Made by a program: the position numbers and the translations under genes. Positions 61,841 through 64,000 of a DNA stretch of 64,000 nucleotides are shown in pieces (positions within the stretch are counted from its first letter, which is position 1; every line of letters begins with the position of its first letter). Source of the DNA: Clostridium sp. BSD9I1 (GTDB taxonomy: Bacteria; Bacillota; Clostridia; Clostridiales; Clostridiaceae); contig NZ_FYAM01000006.1 of NCBI RefSeq assembly GCF_900185645.1, positions 348,763 through 412,762 of the forward strand, in the 5' to 3' direction. Below the pieces are notes generated by a model. That model was not told the origin of the DNA, did not search any database, and saw only the letters and a program-made list of their open reading frames with translations.

Positions 61841-63433
61841 ATGAAAGAAATGAAATTTAAAGATTTAGGATTAAATGAAGATATATTAAAAGCAATAGAT
61901 GATATGGGATTTGAAGAACCTTCAAGCATACAGGCTGAAGTAATACCAGTATTATTAGAAGGAAATGACGTAATAGGTCAGGCGCAAACAGGTACAGGAA
62001 AAACTTTAGCATTTGGAGCTCCAGTACTTAATAATATAAGCAAAGGTGGTAATAAGCCAAAATGTCTTATATTAGCACCTACAAGAGAACTTGCTATACA
62101 GGTAAATGACGAACTTGCACGTATAGCAAAGCATAGTAAAGCAAGTGTTCTTCCAGTATATGGTGGTAATCCTATAGATAGACAAATTAAATCTATCAAA
62201 AGAGGTATTGATGTAATAGTAGGAACTCCTGGTAGAGTGCTTGATTTAATAAGAAGAGGAGTACTTAATTTAAGAGATATTGAATTTCTTGTATTAGATG
62301 AAGCAGATGAAATGTTAAATATGGGATTTATAGATGACATTGAAGAAATTATAAAAAACTCAAATGAGTCAAGACAAACGTTACTATTTTCTGCAACAAT
62401 GCCAAATGAAATTAAAAAACTTGCTAAAAGATATATGAAGGAAGATGCAAAGCATATAGCTATTGTAAAAAATGCTATGACTGTATCTACAGTAACTCAG
62501 TATTATTATGAAATAAAGCACAAAGATAGATTTGAAACTTTATGTAGAGTATTAGATGTAGATGAACCAACTGCAGCTATAATATTTTGCAAAACTAAAA
62601 AGGGTGTAGATGAGCTTGTAGAATCCATGCAAGCAAGAGGATATAGTGTAGAAGGTATGCATGGAGATATGACTCAAGTGCATAGAATGAACACTTTAAG
62701 AAAGTTTAAAGAAGGAAACTTAGAGTTTTTAATTGCAACAGATGTAGCAGCAAGAGGAATAGATGTAGAAAATGTAACTCATGTAATTAACTATGATCTT
62801 CCTCAAGATACAGAATCTTATGTTCATAGAATAGGAAGAACAGGAAGAGCTAATAGAGAAGGTGTAGCATATACTTTAGTTAGTCCAAGAGAGTACATGG
62901 TCCTTAAGCAAATTGAAAGAGCTACTAAAGGTAAAATAAAAAGAAAAGAAGTTCCTACTGTAGATGATATATTTAACGCAAAATATAAAAATATGGTATC
63001 AAGAGTTAAAGGCGTTTTAGAGAGCGAAGAATATAAGAGATTTATACCTATGGCTACAGAATTAGATGAAGAATTTAATCTTGTAGATGTAGCAGCAGCG
63101 CTTATGAATATTATATATAGTACAGAAATATCTTATGATTATACAGAAAATGCTATAGAGTCAACATCTTCATCATCGTCATCTTCTTCAAGTTACGTAA
63201 GATTATTCTTAAGTCTTGGAAAGAAGGATAAAATGAATCCAAAGACTCTTCTTCAATTCTTAATAGATAAGGCTAAGGTAAGAAAAGATGAGATTGGAGA
63301 AATACGTATATTAGAAAACTTCTCATTTATAGATGCGGCACAAGATGCTGTAGATTCAATTATGAACAATTGTAGCGGTAAAAGTTTTGGTGGCAAAAGA
63401 TTAAATATTGAAGTAGCGAAGAAAAAAAGATAA
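61841..63433 (+). CDS. DEAD-box RNA helicase (CshA/DbpA-like)
   Basis: A ~530-residue helicase. Core motifs: AQTGTGKT, PTRELA, GTPGR, DEAD in VLDEADEML, SAT, then domain 2 with ATDVAARGID and HRIGRTGR. After a Ser-only linker (about nine Ser near 440) comes a DbpA-type RNA-binding domain (YVRLFLSLGKKDKM to RLNIEVAKKK), which directs such helicases to 23S rRNA or structured RNA. Start chosen at 61841, 10 nt after AAAAAGGA; in-frame starts at 61835, 61808 and GTG 61766 are possible. Placement just before an rRNA operon and after the zinc-ribbon genes fits a role in ribosome assembly and cold adaptation. Confidence 0.9.
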   Translation: MKEMKFKDLGLNEDILKAIDDMGFEEPSSIQAEVIPVLLEGNDVIGQAQTGTGKTLAFGAPVLNNISKGGNKPKCLILAPTRELAIQVNDELARIAKHSKASVLPVYGGNPIDRQIKSIKRGIDVIVGTPGRVLDLIRRGVLNLRDIEFLVLDEADEMLNMGFIDDIEEIIKNSNESRQTLLFSATMPNEIKKLAKRYMKEDAKHIAIVKNAMTVSTVTQYYYEIKHKDRFETLCRVLDVDEPTAAIIFCKTKKGVDELVESMQARGYSVEGMHGDMTQVHRMNTLRKFKEGNLEFLIATDVAARGIDVENVTHVINYDLPQDTESYVHRIGRTGRANREGVAYTLVSPREYMVLKQIERATKGKIKRKEVPTVDDIFNAKYKNMVSRVKGVLESEEYKRFIPMATELDEEFNLVDVAAALMNIIYSTEISYDYTENAIESTSSSSSSSSSYVRLFLSLGKKDKMNPKTLLQFLIDKAKVRKDEIGEIRILENFSFIDAAQDAVDSIMNNCSGKSFGGKRLNIEVAKKKR

Positions 63434-63445
63434 TATTAGTTAATA

Positions 63446-63486
63446 TTTTAAAAGGAAGCTTGTGTTTGCAAGCTTCCTTTTAAAAT
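63446..63486 (+). terminator. Terminator of the helicase gene
   Basis: TTTTAAAAGGAAGCTTG and its complement CAAGCTTCCTTTTAAAA with a short TGTTT-type loop (63446-63485). Confidence 0.85.
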
Positions 63487-63770
63487 TATAGTTACAATTT
63501 TGAAGAAAATTATGTAATGAGTTTAGATAGTTGAGGAAGGAAGCTGCATTTTATTTTATTAAAGGTAGGTAAACGAACTCAGGTGTATCTGCATGTAAAA
63601 TATTAAGTATATGAAATAATGATTAAGAATAATATAGATAATTTAGTTTAATAACGATTAATAATATTAATCTACAAATTGAATCATGATAAGATAACAT
63701 TCGTCGCTGAGATGAGCGATAGATAAATCAAATGGTTAATAACAACTTGAAAAAATATTTTCAAAGGTTA

Positions 63771-63799
63771 TTGACAATAAGAAACAAAAATGTTAATAT
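63771..63799 (+). promoter_or_regulatory. rRNA operon promoter
   Basis: TTGACA (63771-63776), 17-bp spacer, TAATAT (63794-63799). The transcribed leader has a GTCGCTT/AGCGAC hairpin (63806-63821) and the TCTTTGAAAATTGAACAG box typical of clostridial rrn leaders. The stretch 63487-63770 shows no gene. Confidence 0.75.
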
Positions 63800-63914
63800 A
63801 TAAAAGTCGCTTGGAGCGACAGGGTCTTTGAAAATTGAACAGAGAATAGAAACCAGTCAATTACTTAACAGTTAAATGTTAAGAAACGCGATGAGCGAAA
63901 CAGATTAAACTTTT

Positions 63915-64000
<86 letters not shown>

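Overview
The window looks like a chromosomal segment of a low-GC, anaerobic, amino-acid-fermenting member of Clostridium sensu lato. This rests on very AT-rich DNA with strong AGGAGG ribosome sites, an FeFe hydrogenase, a reverse-type rubrerythrin, a CoA-transferase/thiolase pathway, aspartate and (iso)tryptophan-type enzymes, a probable selenoprotein, and the first ~86 nt of a 16S rRNA gene at the right edge. Species cannot be named from the sequence alone.

Layout. 1-6.6 kb: end of a MaoC/PhaJ-type hydratase, then a LysR regulator divergent from a set for a PLP gamma-lyase, an M20/YgeY-like hydrolase, a YfcC-type permease and a formate/nitrite-type channel. 6.8-9.9 kb: a broken L,D-transpeptidase copy, then a LysR regulator divergent from a threonine-dehydratase-like enzyme plus an aspartate-dehydrogenase-like enzyme. 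10.1-13.7 kb: a MerR regulator with a textbook 19-bp-spacer promoter, a DUF362/ferredoxin protein, a thioredoxin-like [2Fe-2S] protein and an FeFe hydrogenase with non-standard H-cluster motifs. 13.9-24.2 kb: a TetR regulator and a nine-gene catabolic operon built round a beta-keto acid cleavage enzyme (BKACE), with SDR, thiolase, two kinds of CoA-transferase and a GntP-type permease. 24.2-32.1 kb: gene debris (SDR piece, second L,D-transpeptidase piece, recombinase-like tail, broken TetR) around a complete Bce-type antimicrobial-peptide ABC transporter/two-component module and the intact L,D-transpeptidase. 32.2-36.9 kb: amidohydrolase, a candidate structured RNA, a membrane MutS-like ATPase and an internally deleted tryptophanase. 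36.9-46.5 kb: a DcuSR/CitAB-type two-component system ahead of malic enzyme, DAACS symporter, Asp/Glu racemase and aspartase, followed by a second symporter-racemase pair. 46.7-50.7 kb: rubrerythrin with a PerR-like box, then an accessory patch with a decayed AraC gene, a Thr-rich protein, a Y1-transposase remnant and a LysR remnant. 50.8-51.6 kb: two tandem HesB/IscA-like genes, one with Cys and one with an in-frame TGA followed by a SECIS-like hairpin. 51.8-60.7 kb: mixed housekeeping and unknown genes, a YeiH/LysR pair, an orphan PhnD-like lipoprotein, a tautomerase and a SIR2-like protein. 60.8-64.0 kb: two nearly identical zinc-ribbon genes with matching promoters and matching RNA leaders that contain an anti-Shine-Dalgarno sequence, a DEAD-box helicase, and the rRNA promoter and 16S start.

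How the parts fit. Several operons turn organic or amino acids into CoA esters, pyruvate, fumarate and ammonia (BKACE operon, aspartase/malic enzyme operon, gamma-lyase set), with hydrogenase and ferredoxin proteins available as electron sinks. The most notable items are the candidate HesB-like selenoprotein, the duplicated zinc-ribbon leaders with mutually exclusive pairings, the BKACE operon of unknown substrate, the SIR2-like protein lacking the usual catalytic His, and the tryptophanase that has lost its PLP core.
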